A DNA stretch of 64,000 nucleotides from Hyphomicrobiaceae bacterium. GTDB taxonomy: Bacteria; Pseudomonadota; Alphaproteobacteria; Rhizobiales; Hyphomicrobiaceae. The translations under genes were made by a program, and so were the position numbers. Shown one piece after another: positions 1 to 7,424 of this stretch; position 1 is the first letter of the stretch; each line of letters begins with the position of its first letter. The stretch covers positions 62,001-126,000 of the forward strand of contig JAEUMD010000001.1 of NCBI GenBank assembly GCA_016793635.1, written 5' to 3'. The notes beneath the pieces are model-generated. The model searched no databases and was not told where the DNA came from. It saw only the letters and a list, made by a program, of their open reading frames with translations.

Positions 1-1
1 A

Positions 2-892
2 GGTGTGAGGCAGCACTGGCGGGGCATTGGCGTTACGCTGCTGGTCAACTGGGCGGTCAAGCCGTTCTCGATGGCGCTGTTGGGCTGGCTGTTCATCGGC
101 TACCTGTTCCGTGACATGTTGCCGGCTGACCAGATCAACAGTTACATCGCCGGGCTCGTCCTGCTCGCGGCAGCGCCATGCACGGCCATGGTTTTCGTGT
201 GGAGCAATCTCTCAGATGGAGAGCCGCACTTCACGCTCAGTCAAGTCGCGCTGAACGATGTCATCATGATCTTCGCGTTCGCGCCGATCGTCGCTCTGCT
301 GCTCGGACTCTCGGCTATCACTGTGCCGTGGGAGACGTTGCTGCTCTCTGTCGCGCTCTACATCGTCATCCCCGTGATCGTTGCACAGGCCGCGCGCAGA
401 TGGCTGTTGTCGCAGGGCGGAGAGGGTCGCCTTGCGGCGGCGGTCGCGCGACTTCAGCCCGTCTCCGTGGTGGCATTGCTGGTCACTCTCGTGGCGCTCT
501 TTGGTTTCCAGGGCGAGCAGATTCTGAGACAGCCTATCGTCATCGCACTTCTCGCCGTTCCGATCCTCATTCAAGTTTATTTCAATTCGGGGCTCGCCTA
601 TCTCTTGAACCGGGCGGCGGGCGAGGCCCACTGCGTCGCTGGCCCGTCGGCGCTGATCGGCGCGAGCAACTTCTTCGAATTAGCCGTGGCGACGGCCATC
701 AGTCTGTTCGGCTTCGAATCGGGCGCGGCGCTTGCAACCGTCGTCGGCGTTCTGATCGAGGTGCCGGTGATGCTGTCCGTGGTTGCAATCGTCAATCGAA
801 CCAAACCTTGGTACGAAAGCGGCGGAGCGGTTCTGAGAGTGGCGCATGAAACCGGTCCGGCAACGCGGCCAACCAAGGGTGCTACTCGATGA
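2..892 (+). CDS. ACR3-family arsenite efflux permease, 5'-truncated by window edge
   Basis: Inner-membrane carrier that expels arsenite, the last step of arsenate detoxification. The reading frame is open from base 2, so the first plausible codon (GTG at 5) is probably internal; 296 residues are present whereas the family is usually about 350. The visible part is almost entirely hydrophobic helices. The ACR3 signature segment APCTAMVFVWS, followed by a TLSQVALND stretch and FAPIVALLLG, lies around residues 55-100, and the C-terminal FFELAVATAISLFGF and EVPVMLSVV helices are also typical. The stop overlaps the start of arsC by four bases (ATGA), so the two are translationally coupled. An ArsR-type regulator may lie off the left edge. 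The missing N-terminus is an artefact of the window, not evidence of a pseudogene. Confidence 0.92.
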   Translation, partial: GVRQHWRGIGVTLLVNWAVKPFSMALLGWLFIGYLFRDMLPADQINSYIAGLVLLAAAPCTAMVFVWSNLSDGEPHFTLSQVALNDVIMIFAFAPIVALLLGLSAITVPWETLLLSVALYIVIPVIVAQAARRWLLSQGGEGRLAAAVARLQPVSVVALLVTLVALFGFQGEQILRQPIVIALLAVPILIQVYFNSGLAYLLNRAAGEAHCVAGPSALIGASNFFELAVATAISLFGFESGAALATVVGVLIEVPVMLSVVAIVNRTKPWYESGGAVLRVAHETGPATRPTKGATR

Positions 893-1299
893 GCGTCACC
901 ATCTATCACAACCCGAAGTGTGGCACCTCGCGGAACACGCTCGCTATGATCCGGGCCTCGGGCGTCGAGCCGCGCGTGATCGAGTATCTGAAGGAGCCGC
1001 CGTCGCGCACGGGGCTGATCGATCTTCTGGCCCGCATGGACATGTCGGCGCGCGAACTCTTGCGCGAGAAGGGCACGCCCTACGCCGAGCTTGGCCTCGA
1101 GCAGGAGAAATGGAGCGACGAGGAACTCGTGGACGCCATGATGGAGCATCCGATCCTCATCAACCGGCCCATCGTCGTGACGGCGAAAGGTGTGCGGCTA
1201 TGTAGACCGTCGGAGGTTGTGCTGGAGATTCTTGAAAATCCGCAGATCGGCGATTTCACGAAAGAAGACGGCGAGGTGGTGTCCGCTCGCGACTGCTAA
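889..1299 (+). CDS. arsC: Arsenate reductase ArsC (glutaredoxin-coupled type)
   Basis: Reduces arsenate to arsenite with glutathione/glutaredoxin, producing the substrate of the adjacent ACR3 pump. The 136-residue cytoplasmic protein has the catalytic loop HNPKCGTSRN near the N-terminus (Cys11) and the downstream arginine segments NRPIV and CRPSE that bind the oxyanion in the E. coli-type enzyme. Length fits the family (about 115-140). It overlaps the pump gene by four bases, so it is the distal gene of an ars operon. A YffB/Spx-like paralogue is the alternative for this fold, but the catalytic loop and pairing with ACR3 make arsenate reductase the best call. Confidence 0.93.
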   Translation: MSVTIYHNPKCGTSRNTLAMIRASGVEPRVIEYLKEPPSRTGLIDLLARMDMSARELLREKGTPYAELGLEQEKWSDEELVDAMMEHPILINRPIVVTAKGVRLCRPSEVVLEILENPQIGDFTKEDGEVVSARDC

Positions 1300-1400
1300 C
1301 GGGACATGCAAAATCGGCGCATCCTTCGCGGGCTAGACCCTGGCATTCGCCGGTCCGTCTCCCTACTTCTTCCGGCAGGCTGCTCGAGGAGGCGATTGGC

Positions 1401-2099
1401 ATGATCGACGAAACGACACCGAGAGGACGCATTGTCGGCGCAGCGCTGGCGCTCGCCGCGGAGAAGCCATGGCGCGACGTGACGCTGCGCGAGATCGGCG
1501 AGCGAGCGGGCCTTGGGCTAATGGGCCTTCGCGAGCACGCGCAGGCAAAAGGTGACGTTTTGGCCCTACTCGCCCGCGCCATCGACGACGAGGTGCTTTC
1601 GAAAATGGCACCGCCTGCCGCCGAGGACGGTAAGCGTGACCGCTTGTTCGAGGTGCTGATGGCGCGCCTCGACGTGCTGGCGCCGTTCAAAGGCGCAATC
1701 CGCTCAATTGTCGCCGACGCCTCGACGGAGCCGGCTGCGATCCGCGCCATGCTCGCTTCACAGGGCTGGATGCTTCAGGCCGCCGGTATCGACAGCGGCG
1801 GCATCGAGGGCGGCGTGAAGGTGGCCGGCCTGACGTCGGTCTATGCGTCGGTGCTCCGGACTTGGCTCGATGACGACGATCCGGGTCTTGCGCGGACCAT
1901 GGCGGCGCTCGACCGGCGGCTGAGGCGCGGCGAGCGCACACTGTCGGCGGTGGGCGACGCCAGCCGAACGGTGAAGCGGATCGGAGAAGGTCTGGCTGCG
2001 ATCATTTCGGGACGCAGTGCGCGCGCGGCCGATGGTGCGAGCGATAGCGGACGTACGTCGACCGCTGCGCCATCGGAGCCGCCGCACGGATCGGCCTGA
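1401..2099 (+). CDS. TetR-family-like transcriptional regulator
   Basis: A 232-residue protein with an N-terminal TetR-like helix-turn-helix at about residues 8-55 (RGRIVGAALALAAEKPW then LREIGERAGLGLMGLREH). The central part (RDRLFEVLMARLDVL) resembles the TetR/COQ9-like proteins common in Hyphomicrobiales. The C-terminal 35 residues are low-complexity (Ala, Ser, Asp). It begins 101 bp after arsC; whether it controls the ars genes cannot be told, and arsenic operons normally use ArsR instead. The target ligand is unknown. COQ9-family function in ubiquinone synthesis is a less likely alternative. Confidence 0.7.
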   Translation: MIDETTPRGRIVGAALALAAEKPWRDVTLREIGERAGLGLMGLREHAQAKGDVLALLARAIDDEVLSKMAPPAAEDGKRDRLFEVLMARLDVLAPFKGAIRSIVADASTEPAAIRAMLASQGWMLQAAGIDSGGIEGGVKVAGLTSVYASVLRTWLDDDDPGLARTMAALDRRLRRGERTLSAVGDASRTVKRIGEGLAAIISGRSARAADGASDSGRTSTAAPSEPPHGSA

Positions 2100-2145
2100 G
2101 GCGCGTGCGCCGAGCATCCGGAACTCTCTCGCGGCAAACATTTGG

Positions 2146-2310
2146 CGGCAGCGCCCAGTCCGCGCTCCGATCGTTCAGCTGAAAGCTGAGCGTGAATCGG
2201 CCGCGACGTGTCCGCGCTCCGATCGTTGAGCTGAAAGCTGAGCGTGAATCGGCAGCGCCCAGTCCGCGCTCCGATCGTTCGCCGGAAGGGCGAACGTGAA
2301 TCGGCAGCGC
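2146..2310. repeat. Three 52-bp tandem repeats with a hairpin in each copy
   Basis: Copies lie at 2146-2197, 2198-2249 and 2250-2301, with 9 bp of a fourth to 2310, then an A9 run (2311-2319) abutting the histidine kinase stop codon. All share the core TCCGCGCTCCGATCGTT and GTGAATCGGC. Each has a 21-nt inverted repeat: copy 1 uses stem TCAGCT/AGCTGA with loop GAA, copy 3 uses stem CGTTCGCC/GGCGAACG, and copy 2 has one G-G mismatch. The stems of copies 1 and 3 differ on both arms while pairing is preserved. The array sits between the convergent TetR-like gene and histidine kinase gene. It resembles REP/BIME-type intergenic arrays. Confidence 0.85.
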
Positions 2311-2319
2311 AAAAAAAAA

Positions 2320-3759
2320 TCAGAGCGGCACGCTGATGATGGCCTTGAGGCCGCCGAGGGAGCTTTGCCCGAGCGTGATGTCGCCGCCGTGGCTCTTGGC
2401 GATGTCGCGGGCGATGGCGAGGCCGAGACCGGTGTTGCTCTTGTCGACGTTACGCGCGTGGTCGATGCGGTAAAACGGCTTGAAAACGTTGTCGCGCTCG
2501 TCGGCCGGAATACCGGGGCCGTCGTCGTCGACCTCGACGCGCAGCCACGGCCCCTCGGTCGCGGCGCGGATCACGATCTGGTCGCCGTAGCGCACGGCAT
2601 TGGTGACGAGATTGGTGATGGCGCGTTTGAAGGCGTTGCGCTTCAGCGGCACGACGAGGTTCTGGCTGCGCTTGCGCATCTTGAGCTCGATCGGCGTGCC
2701 GTACACCACTGCCTCGTCGAGAATCTCCTCGAGTAGCGCACGCACGAGTGTTGGGCGTGCTTCCTCGCCACCGTCACCTTTGGTGAAGGCGAGGTAGTCC
2801 TCCAGCATGTGCTGCATCTCGTTGACGTCGGCGCGCAGCGATTGCGCTTCAGGAGTGTCGCCGAGCAACGCCAGCTCCAGCTTGAAGCGCGTCAGGATGG
2901 TTCGCAGATCGTGGCTCACGCCGGCGAGCATGACGGTGCGCTGGTCGACGTGAGTCTTGATGCGGTCGCGCATCTCCAGGAACGCCTGCGCCGCCTGGCG
3001 CACCTCGCGCGCGCCGCGCGGGCGGAAATCCTCCGGTACCGGCCGCCCTTTGCCGAACTCGTCGGCGGCTTCGGCAAGCCGCAGGATCGGACGGATCTGG
3101 TTGCGCAGGAACATGATCGCGACGGTCAGCAGGATCACCGACGTGCCGACCATCCAAAGCAGGAAGATGTGCGAGTTCGAGGCGTAGGTCTGCGTGCGCG
3201 TCGCGATCACGCGAAGGATGGCATCGTCCAGCTGCACGCGGATCTCGACGTGGCGCGACTGGCCGACCGTATCGATCCAGAAGGGACGATTGACGTTGCG
3301 TCGGATCTCGTCGGAAAGCGCGCGGTCGAGCAGGCCGAAGAACGGCTTGGGGCGTGTTTCCGGCAGGTCGCCCGGCGGCAGGAGCTGCATCGACAAGGCA
3401 AGCCGATCACGCGCGAGTTCGATCAGCCGGGCGTGGTTCTCCTTGCCAGGGTGCTGCTGGTAGAGGTCGATGATGGCAGCCACGTCGCGCGCGGTCGCCT
3501 CCGAGAGGCGGCGCGTCACCGCCTGCCAGTGCCGCTCCATGAAGACGAAAGCGATGACGCCTTCGAGTACGACGATCGGCGCGATGATGATGATGAGGGC
3601 GCGTGCGTAGAGGCCCTTCGGCATCAGGTCGGCGAAGCGACGCGCGGCATCCGCGGTGCCGGACCGGACGCGGCCCACCCACGAGCGCAGGTGCACCCAT
3701 GCGCGCCGGCCGTAACGGCGCCGCTCGTCGGCGGCCGGGATGTCGCGCAGCAACTGCAT
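2320..3759 (-). CDS. EnvZ-like sensor histidine kinase
   Basis: Inner-membrane sensor of a two-component pair. The 479-residue protein has a cytoplasmic N-terminal segment, transmembrane helices at about 53-73 and 198-218 flanking a periplasmic sensor region, a HAMP-like linker (about 218-275), the H-box SHDLRT with phospho-acceptor His283, and a C-terminal ATPase domain with N-box NLVTNAVRYG, DDDGPGIP and GLGLAIA motifs. It starts 111 bp after the response regulator gene on the same strand; a GGAG ribosome site precedes the ATG. The partner is the OmpR-type regulator upstream. The sensed signal is unknown; EnvZ-type osmotic or envelope sensing is only an analogy. Confidence 0.9.
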   Translation of the reverse strand: MQLLRDIPAADERRRYGRRAWVHLRSWVGRVRSGTADAARRFADLMPKGLYARALIIIIAPIVVLEGVIAFVFMERHWQAVTRRLSEATARDVAAIIDLYQQHPGKENHARLIELARDRLALSMQLLPPGDLPETRPKPFFGLLDRALSDEIRRNVNRPFWIDTVGQSRHVEIRVQLDDAILRVIATRTQTYASNSHIFLLWMVGTSVILLTVAIMFLRNQIRPILRLAEAADEFGKGRPVPEDFRPRGAREVRQAAQAFLEMRDRIKTHVDQRTVMLAGVSHDLRTILTRFKLELALLGDTPEAQSLRADVNEMQHMLEDYLAFTKGDGGEEARPTLVRALLEEILDEAVVYGTPIELKMRKRSQNLVVPLKRNAFKRAITNLVTNAVRYGDQIVIRAATEGPWLRVEVDDDGPGIPADERDNVFKPFYRIDHARNVDKSNTGLGLAIARDIAKSHGGDITLGQSSLGGLKAIISVPL

Positions 3760-3870
3760 CGCGTGGTCGGTTCTCCAAGGACGGGACCCGGCGCTGCTCC
3801 TTTTCCTTCGTGCTCAAGCGAAGGAACAGTGGCCTGCGCCGCGCCAGCCGGCCTCGGCGGACGCATCCCG

Positions 3871-4596
3871 TCAGTCTGTATAGAGGATGTAGCCCTTGCC
3901 GCGAACCGTCTGCAGGTAGACCGGATTGGAGGGATCGATTTCGATCTTGCGGCGCAGGCGGTTGATCTGCACGTCGATGGCGCGCTCGCTGCCCGTAGTG
4001 TCGTCGCTCGAGAGTTCGTGGCGTTGGATCGGCTGGCCCGGGCGCTGGGCAAACTGGCGCAACAGGTCGCGCTCGCGCTCGGTGAGCTTCACCGTCTCGT
4101 CGTCCTTTCTGAGTTCGCCGCGGCCAATATGGAAGACGTAGGCTCCCATGCGGACTTCGTCGCCGGGAGGCGGCGCTTCGGCTGAAACGGGACGGTTTCG
4201 GCGTAGAATGTTCTGAAGTCGCAGCAGCAGCTCGCGCGGCTCGAACGGCTTTGGCAGATAGTCGTCGACGCCTGCCTCGAGACCGGCGATGCGATGCTCG
4301 GGGTCGGAGCGCGCGGTGAGCATGAGGATCGGAACGTCGAGCGTCTTCTTGAGGTCGCGCGCAAGATCGAGGCCGCTTTCGCCAGGCATCATGACGTCCA
4401 GCATCACGAGGTCGAAGGTGAGGCCGCGCATGGCGGCGCGGGCGCAAGCGGCGTCGGCGGCGGGTGTCACGCGGAAGCCGTTTTCGGTCAGGTAGCGGCG
4501 CAGCAGGTCGCGGATCTTCTGGTCGTCGTCGACGACGAGGACGTGGGGCGCGTCGTCGGGCAGCGGCTCCTTCGGCACGGCGGCTGGCAAGCTCAT
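3871..4596 (-). CDS. OmpR-family response regulator
   Basis: DNA-binding partner of the downstream EnvZ-like kinase. The 241-residue protein has an N-terminal receiver domain (acidic pocket VVDDD at 21-25, phospho-acceptor Asp67 in MLDVMMPGESG, Lys116 in LPKPF) and a C-terminal winged-helix OmpR/PhoB domain (LTERERDLLRQFAQRPGQ, then the recognition region near IDVQINRLRRKIE). Its start codon overlaps the stop of the MarR-type gene by four bases, so MarR, regulator and kinase form one operon. The regulator resembles OmpR more than PhoB, but its regulon cannot be read from this window. Confidence 0.92.
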   Translation of the reverse strand: MSLPAAVPKEPLPDDAPHVLVVDDDQKIRDLLRRYLTENGFRVTPAADAACARAAMRGLTFDLVMLDVMMPGESGLDLARDLKKTLDVPILMLTARSDPEHRIAGLEAGVDDYLPKPFEPRELLLRLQNILRRNRPVSAEAPPPGDEVRMGAYVFHIGRGELRKDDETVKLTERERDLLRQFAQRPGQPIQRHELSSDDTTGSERAIDVQINRLRRKIEIDPSNPVYLQTVRGKGYILYTD

Positions 4597-5177
4597 GTCG
4601 CGTCCTCCGGTATCGGGCGCTCGGCGTTGGCCGGCTCGGGAAGCGATGCGCCAGTGAGGCGGATGAGCTCCCGGACCTTCTCGCGATCCTTCTCACCAAT
4701 CATGGCAAAGAGAAAGCGCCGCGTCATTTCGTCGGCTTCGGGACCTGCCTTTTCGAGCGCTTCAGCGATCCTCCGCACTTGGAGATCGGTGAGCCGGTCC
4801 GCGAGTTTAGCGCCTTTGATGGTGACGAACAGCAGCCGCTCGCGGCGGTCCTCCTTGCCCGAGCGCTGGGCGATGAAACCCTCGTCGATCAGCTGCTTCA
4901 GCACGCGCGCGAGGCTCTGCTTGGTGATCTGGAGGATGAGCAGCAGATCTGCGACGCGCAGGCCCGGATTGCGGCTGACGAAATGCAGTACGCGATGGTG
5001 GGCGCGACCAAATCCGTACTGGTCGAGAAGGCGGTCGGGGTCGCTTGTGAAATCACGATAGGCGAAGAAGAGCAGCTCGACACAGGCGATGAGACGCTGG
5101 CGGGCATCGTCGTCGACACGGACGGTATCGACCTGGTGCTTGGCGGTGTCGACCGGAAGCTGCATGGTGGCACCCAA
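4593..5177 (-). CDS. MarR-family transcriptional regulator
   Basis: First gene of the MarR-OmpR-EnvZ operon, 194 residues. A winged helix-turn-helix occupies about residues 60-130 (RVADLLLILQITKQSLARVLKQL, the wing with GKEDRRERLLFVT). A second methionine four codons in is an equally possible start. It faces ilvE across 237 bp. The same neighbourhood, a MarR gene plus an OmpR/EnvZ pair next to a branched-chain aminotransferase, recurs in Hyphomicrobiales from general knowledge, so the arrangement is probably ancestral and not recently assembled. Ligand and targets are unknown; autoregulation from the divergent intergenic region is likely by analogy. Confidence 0.88.
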   Translation of the reverse strand: MGATMQLPVDTAKHQVDTVRVDDDARQRLIACVELLFFAYRDFTSDPDRLLDQYGFGRAHHRVLHFVSRNPGLRVADLLLILQITKQSLARVLKQLIDEGFIAQRSGKEDRRERLLFVTIKGAKLADRLTDLQVRRIAEALEKAGPEADEMTRRFLFAMIGEKDREKVRELIRLTGASLPEPANAERPIPEDAT

Positions 5178-5414
5178 TTTACGTCAGTGATGTTGACTTA
5201 TTTGGCGCCGATTGGTAGTTGGTGCAAGCCCTTTCCGAGCGTTGATTGCGACAGCGCGCCGAGCCGGATCAGCGCCGAGATGCGGTTGCCGATCCGCGGC
5301 TATGGCCGTGGCGGACAGGGCGGTTTAGCATCCCTCCGCGCCTCCGCCCGCGCCGCTCCCCGAGCCAGCGGCGGACAGGCAGCGGACACCGCTTGAGATC
5401 GATCCCGGGAGAGA
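5178..5414. promoter_or_regulatory. Divergent MarR-operon / ilvE intergenic region
   Basis: The only place for promoters of both divergent units. An interrupted palindrome GTCA-N7-TGAC (5183-5197) lies just upstream of the MarR start, overlapping a possible forward -35 box TTGACT (5193-5198). The matching -10 position (5216-5221, TAGTTG) is poor. Operator and promoter are inferred and weak. Confidence 0.3.
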
Positions 5415-6314
5415 ATGATGGCCGACCTCGTTCCATATCACGACCGCGATGGCGTCATCTGGTTCGATGGCGTTCTGGTGCCGTGGCGGGACGCGAAGGT
5501 TCACGTCCTCACGCACGCGCTGCACTATGCCAGCGCGGTGTTCGAGGGCGAGCGCGCCTACGACGGAGAAATCTTCAAGCTCACGGAACATTCCGAGCGC
5601 CTCGTCACGGGGGCGCGGACGATGGACTTCGAGATCCCCTACACGGTGGCCGAGATCGATGCGGCCTGCCGCGAGGTGCTGCGCGCCAACAATCTCACCA
5701 ATGCCTACATCCGCCCGTTCGCCTGGCGCGGCAGTGAGCAGATGGGCGTTTCGGCCCAGCAGACGAAAATCCATCTCGCCATCGCCGCCTGGGACTGGGG
5801 CTCCTATTTCCCCATCGAGCAGCGGCTGAAGGGTATCCGTATCGCACGGGCGACGTATCGCCGGCCGGCGCCGGACACCGCGCCCTACACGGCCAAGGCG
5901 GCGGGTCTCTACATGATCTGCACCATCGAGAAGCACCGCGCCGAGCGCGCCGGATATTCCGATTCGCTGATGCTCGACTGGCGTGGTCATGTCGCCGAAT
6001 GCACGGGCGCCAACATCTTCTTCATCAAGGATGGTGTGATCCACACGCCGACACCGGACTGCTTCCTCGACGGCATTACGCGCCGCACGGTGATCGATCT
6101 CGCCCGGAAGCGGGGCATCGAGGTGGTCGAGCGGACGATCCTCCCCGATGAACTCGGCAGCTTCAGCGAGTGCTTCGTCACGGGAACGGCCGCCGAGGTC
6201 ACACCCGTCTCCGAGATCGGCGAGTTCCGCTACACGCCGGGCGCCATCTGCCAGACGCTCATGAACGATTACATGGCGCTGGTTCAGCCGAAATCGCGCG
6301 CTGCGGCCGAGTGA
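5415..6314 (+). CDS. ilvE: Branched-chain amino acid aminotransferase
   Basis: PLP enzyme that transaminates the 2-oxoacids of leucine, isoleucine and valine with glutamate in the cytoplasm. The 299-residue protein has the class IV fold: LHYASAVFEGERAY near residues 36-49, the internal-aldimine lysine Lys161 in YTAKAAGLYM, and the C-terminal ECFVTGTAAEVTPV segment. Length matches the family (290-310). A GGGAGAG ribosome site lies immediately upstream; the second of two consecutive ATG codons is an alternative start. It is transcribed away from the MarR operon. D-amino acid or aminodeoxychorismate specificity is unlikely given the full IlvE motif set. Confidence 0.95.
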   Translation: MMADLVPYHDRDGVIWFDGVLVPWRDAKVHVLTHALHYASAVFEGERAYDGEIFKLTEHSERLVTGARTMDFEIPYTVAEIDAACREVLRANNLTNAYIRPFAWRGSEQMGVSAQQTKIHLAIAAWDWGSYFPIEQRLKGIRIARATYRRPAPDTAPYTAKAAGLYMICTIEKHRAERAGYSDSLMLDWRGHVAECTGANIFFIKDGVIHTPTPDCFLDGITRRTVIDLARKRGIEVVERTILPDELGSFSECFVTGTAAEVTPVSEIGEFRYTPGAICQTLMNDYMALVQPKSRAAAE

Positions 6315-6456
6315 TACGGACCGGGGCGTGGCCGGGCGGGCACATGGCCGCTCGCGCCGCGCCCTGCATTCACGGCGTTCGCGGTTTGGCGGTTGCAAGC
6401 TTGCATGCCATGCCTGACACTTCGGGCCGCTGACCGGCAGCGAAGCGAGGTATGTC

Positions 6457-6825
6457 ATGTCCCACGGCATCTCGGCATTGACTTCCCACCTCTTGCAGGC
6501 CGTCGGGGGCTTCGAGCGCGATCATGTGGCCACGGCTGCGATCCGCGCCGTGGGCCGCTCGTTGCTGCCAGTGCTCCTCGCAGTCCTTGCGGTCATGCTG
6601 GCGGTCGTCCATCCCACGCCGACGCTCGCGCAGGCAGGGCCCGGGGGGCTCGTTAATCCGCAGCGGGACTGCCAGACCGTGCTCGCCTGCAACTTCCGCC
6701 GCGGCGGGTCGTATCGCGGCTGTATCTCCGCTTACAGTTGCCGCACATGCCGGCTGAAGCCTGCGCGATGCAGCGTCGGCGACCGGCGGCGCAACTGCCG
6801 CAAGATGGCGTGTTCGTGGGGTTGA
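6457..6825 (+). CDS. Small exported cysteine-rich hypothetical protein
   Basis: A 122-residue protein of unknown function. It has a long N-region (about 35 residues), then a hydrophobic core LLPVLLAVLAVMLAVV ending in a plausible cleavage site LAQA/GPGG at about residue 60. The mature part of about 60 residues is basic and contains eight cysteines (RDCQTVLACNF, RGCISAYSCRTCRLKPARCS, RNCRKMACSWG), which suggests disulfide bonding in the periplasm or outside the cell. The long N-region may mean the true start is one of the internal in-frame codons. No family is recognised; similar short Cys-rich secreted proteins occur in Hyphomicrobiales. Confidence 0.6.
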   Translation: MSHGISALTSHLLQAVGGFERDHVATAAIRAVGRSLLPVLLAVLAVMLAVVHPTPTLAQAGPGGLVNPQRDCQTVLACNFRRGGSYRGCISAYSCRTCRLKPARCSVGDRRRNCRKMACSWG

Positions 6826-6941
6826 GAGGGGCGGGCTGAGAGGGACGTTCGATCGGGCAGATGCGCTCGAAGTCTTGAATGTAAGGCGATCTGCGCAACC
6901 CGACGGGCCGCCTGTGCCTTGGCATTGAGGGCGATGTCGCC

Positions 6942-7214
6942 CTAAACGCTGCGCTGCATCAATGCGGCGGCGACGACGGCGAGAAACAGCGCGATGCCGG
7001 CACCGATTTGCAGCAAAGTGGTGGACTCGATCTCGTAACCGAACAGAGGCGATACGCCCGCCGCGAGTGTGGTCCAGAAGATAGCCGGCACCACGGACAT
7101 CAGCACAATTCCGAGCGCGCGGTCGGCGGTATGGCTGGGCTGGCGACGCGCGACAGCGGGCACGCTCGTGCTGGCGGTCGGATTGGCGGCGCTCTGCATC
7201 CAGCGAAATCCCAT
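6942..7214 (-). CDS. Small two-helix membrane protein, unknown function
   Basis: A 90-residue protein with a polar N-terminal third and two hydrophobic segments (about 37-58, LGIVLMSVVPAIFWTTLAAG, and 66-86, LLQIGAGIALFLAVVAAALM). The reading frame is open further upstream to 7361, but that extension would overlap the start of the next gene and looks non-coding, so the internal ATG at 7214 is preferred; its ribosome site is weak. It is divergent to the oxidoreductase gene. No function can be assigned. Confidence 0.5.
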   Translation of the reverse strand: MGFRWMQSAANPTASTSVPAVARRQPSHTADRALGIVLMSVVPAIFWTTLAAGVSPLFGYEIESTTLLQIGAGIALFLAVVAAALMQRSV

Positions 7215-7424
7215 TCGGAAACGTTGACCTTTCGAGCCTATCCGAGACCGGGTTGACGACGCATTAACGCGACCGCCACACATTCGATCCGCCAGTTTCG
7301 TCGCCTCGACCACTCCGCTGCTCGATGCCGCGACGTCGATTTCATGGTCAAGGCAACCCAATTCGGCGGCTATCGCAAGGGCGGAGTCATTGCATGCCGC
7401 GAAACAATCCTGGAAAAGCGCGCG

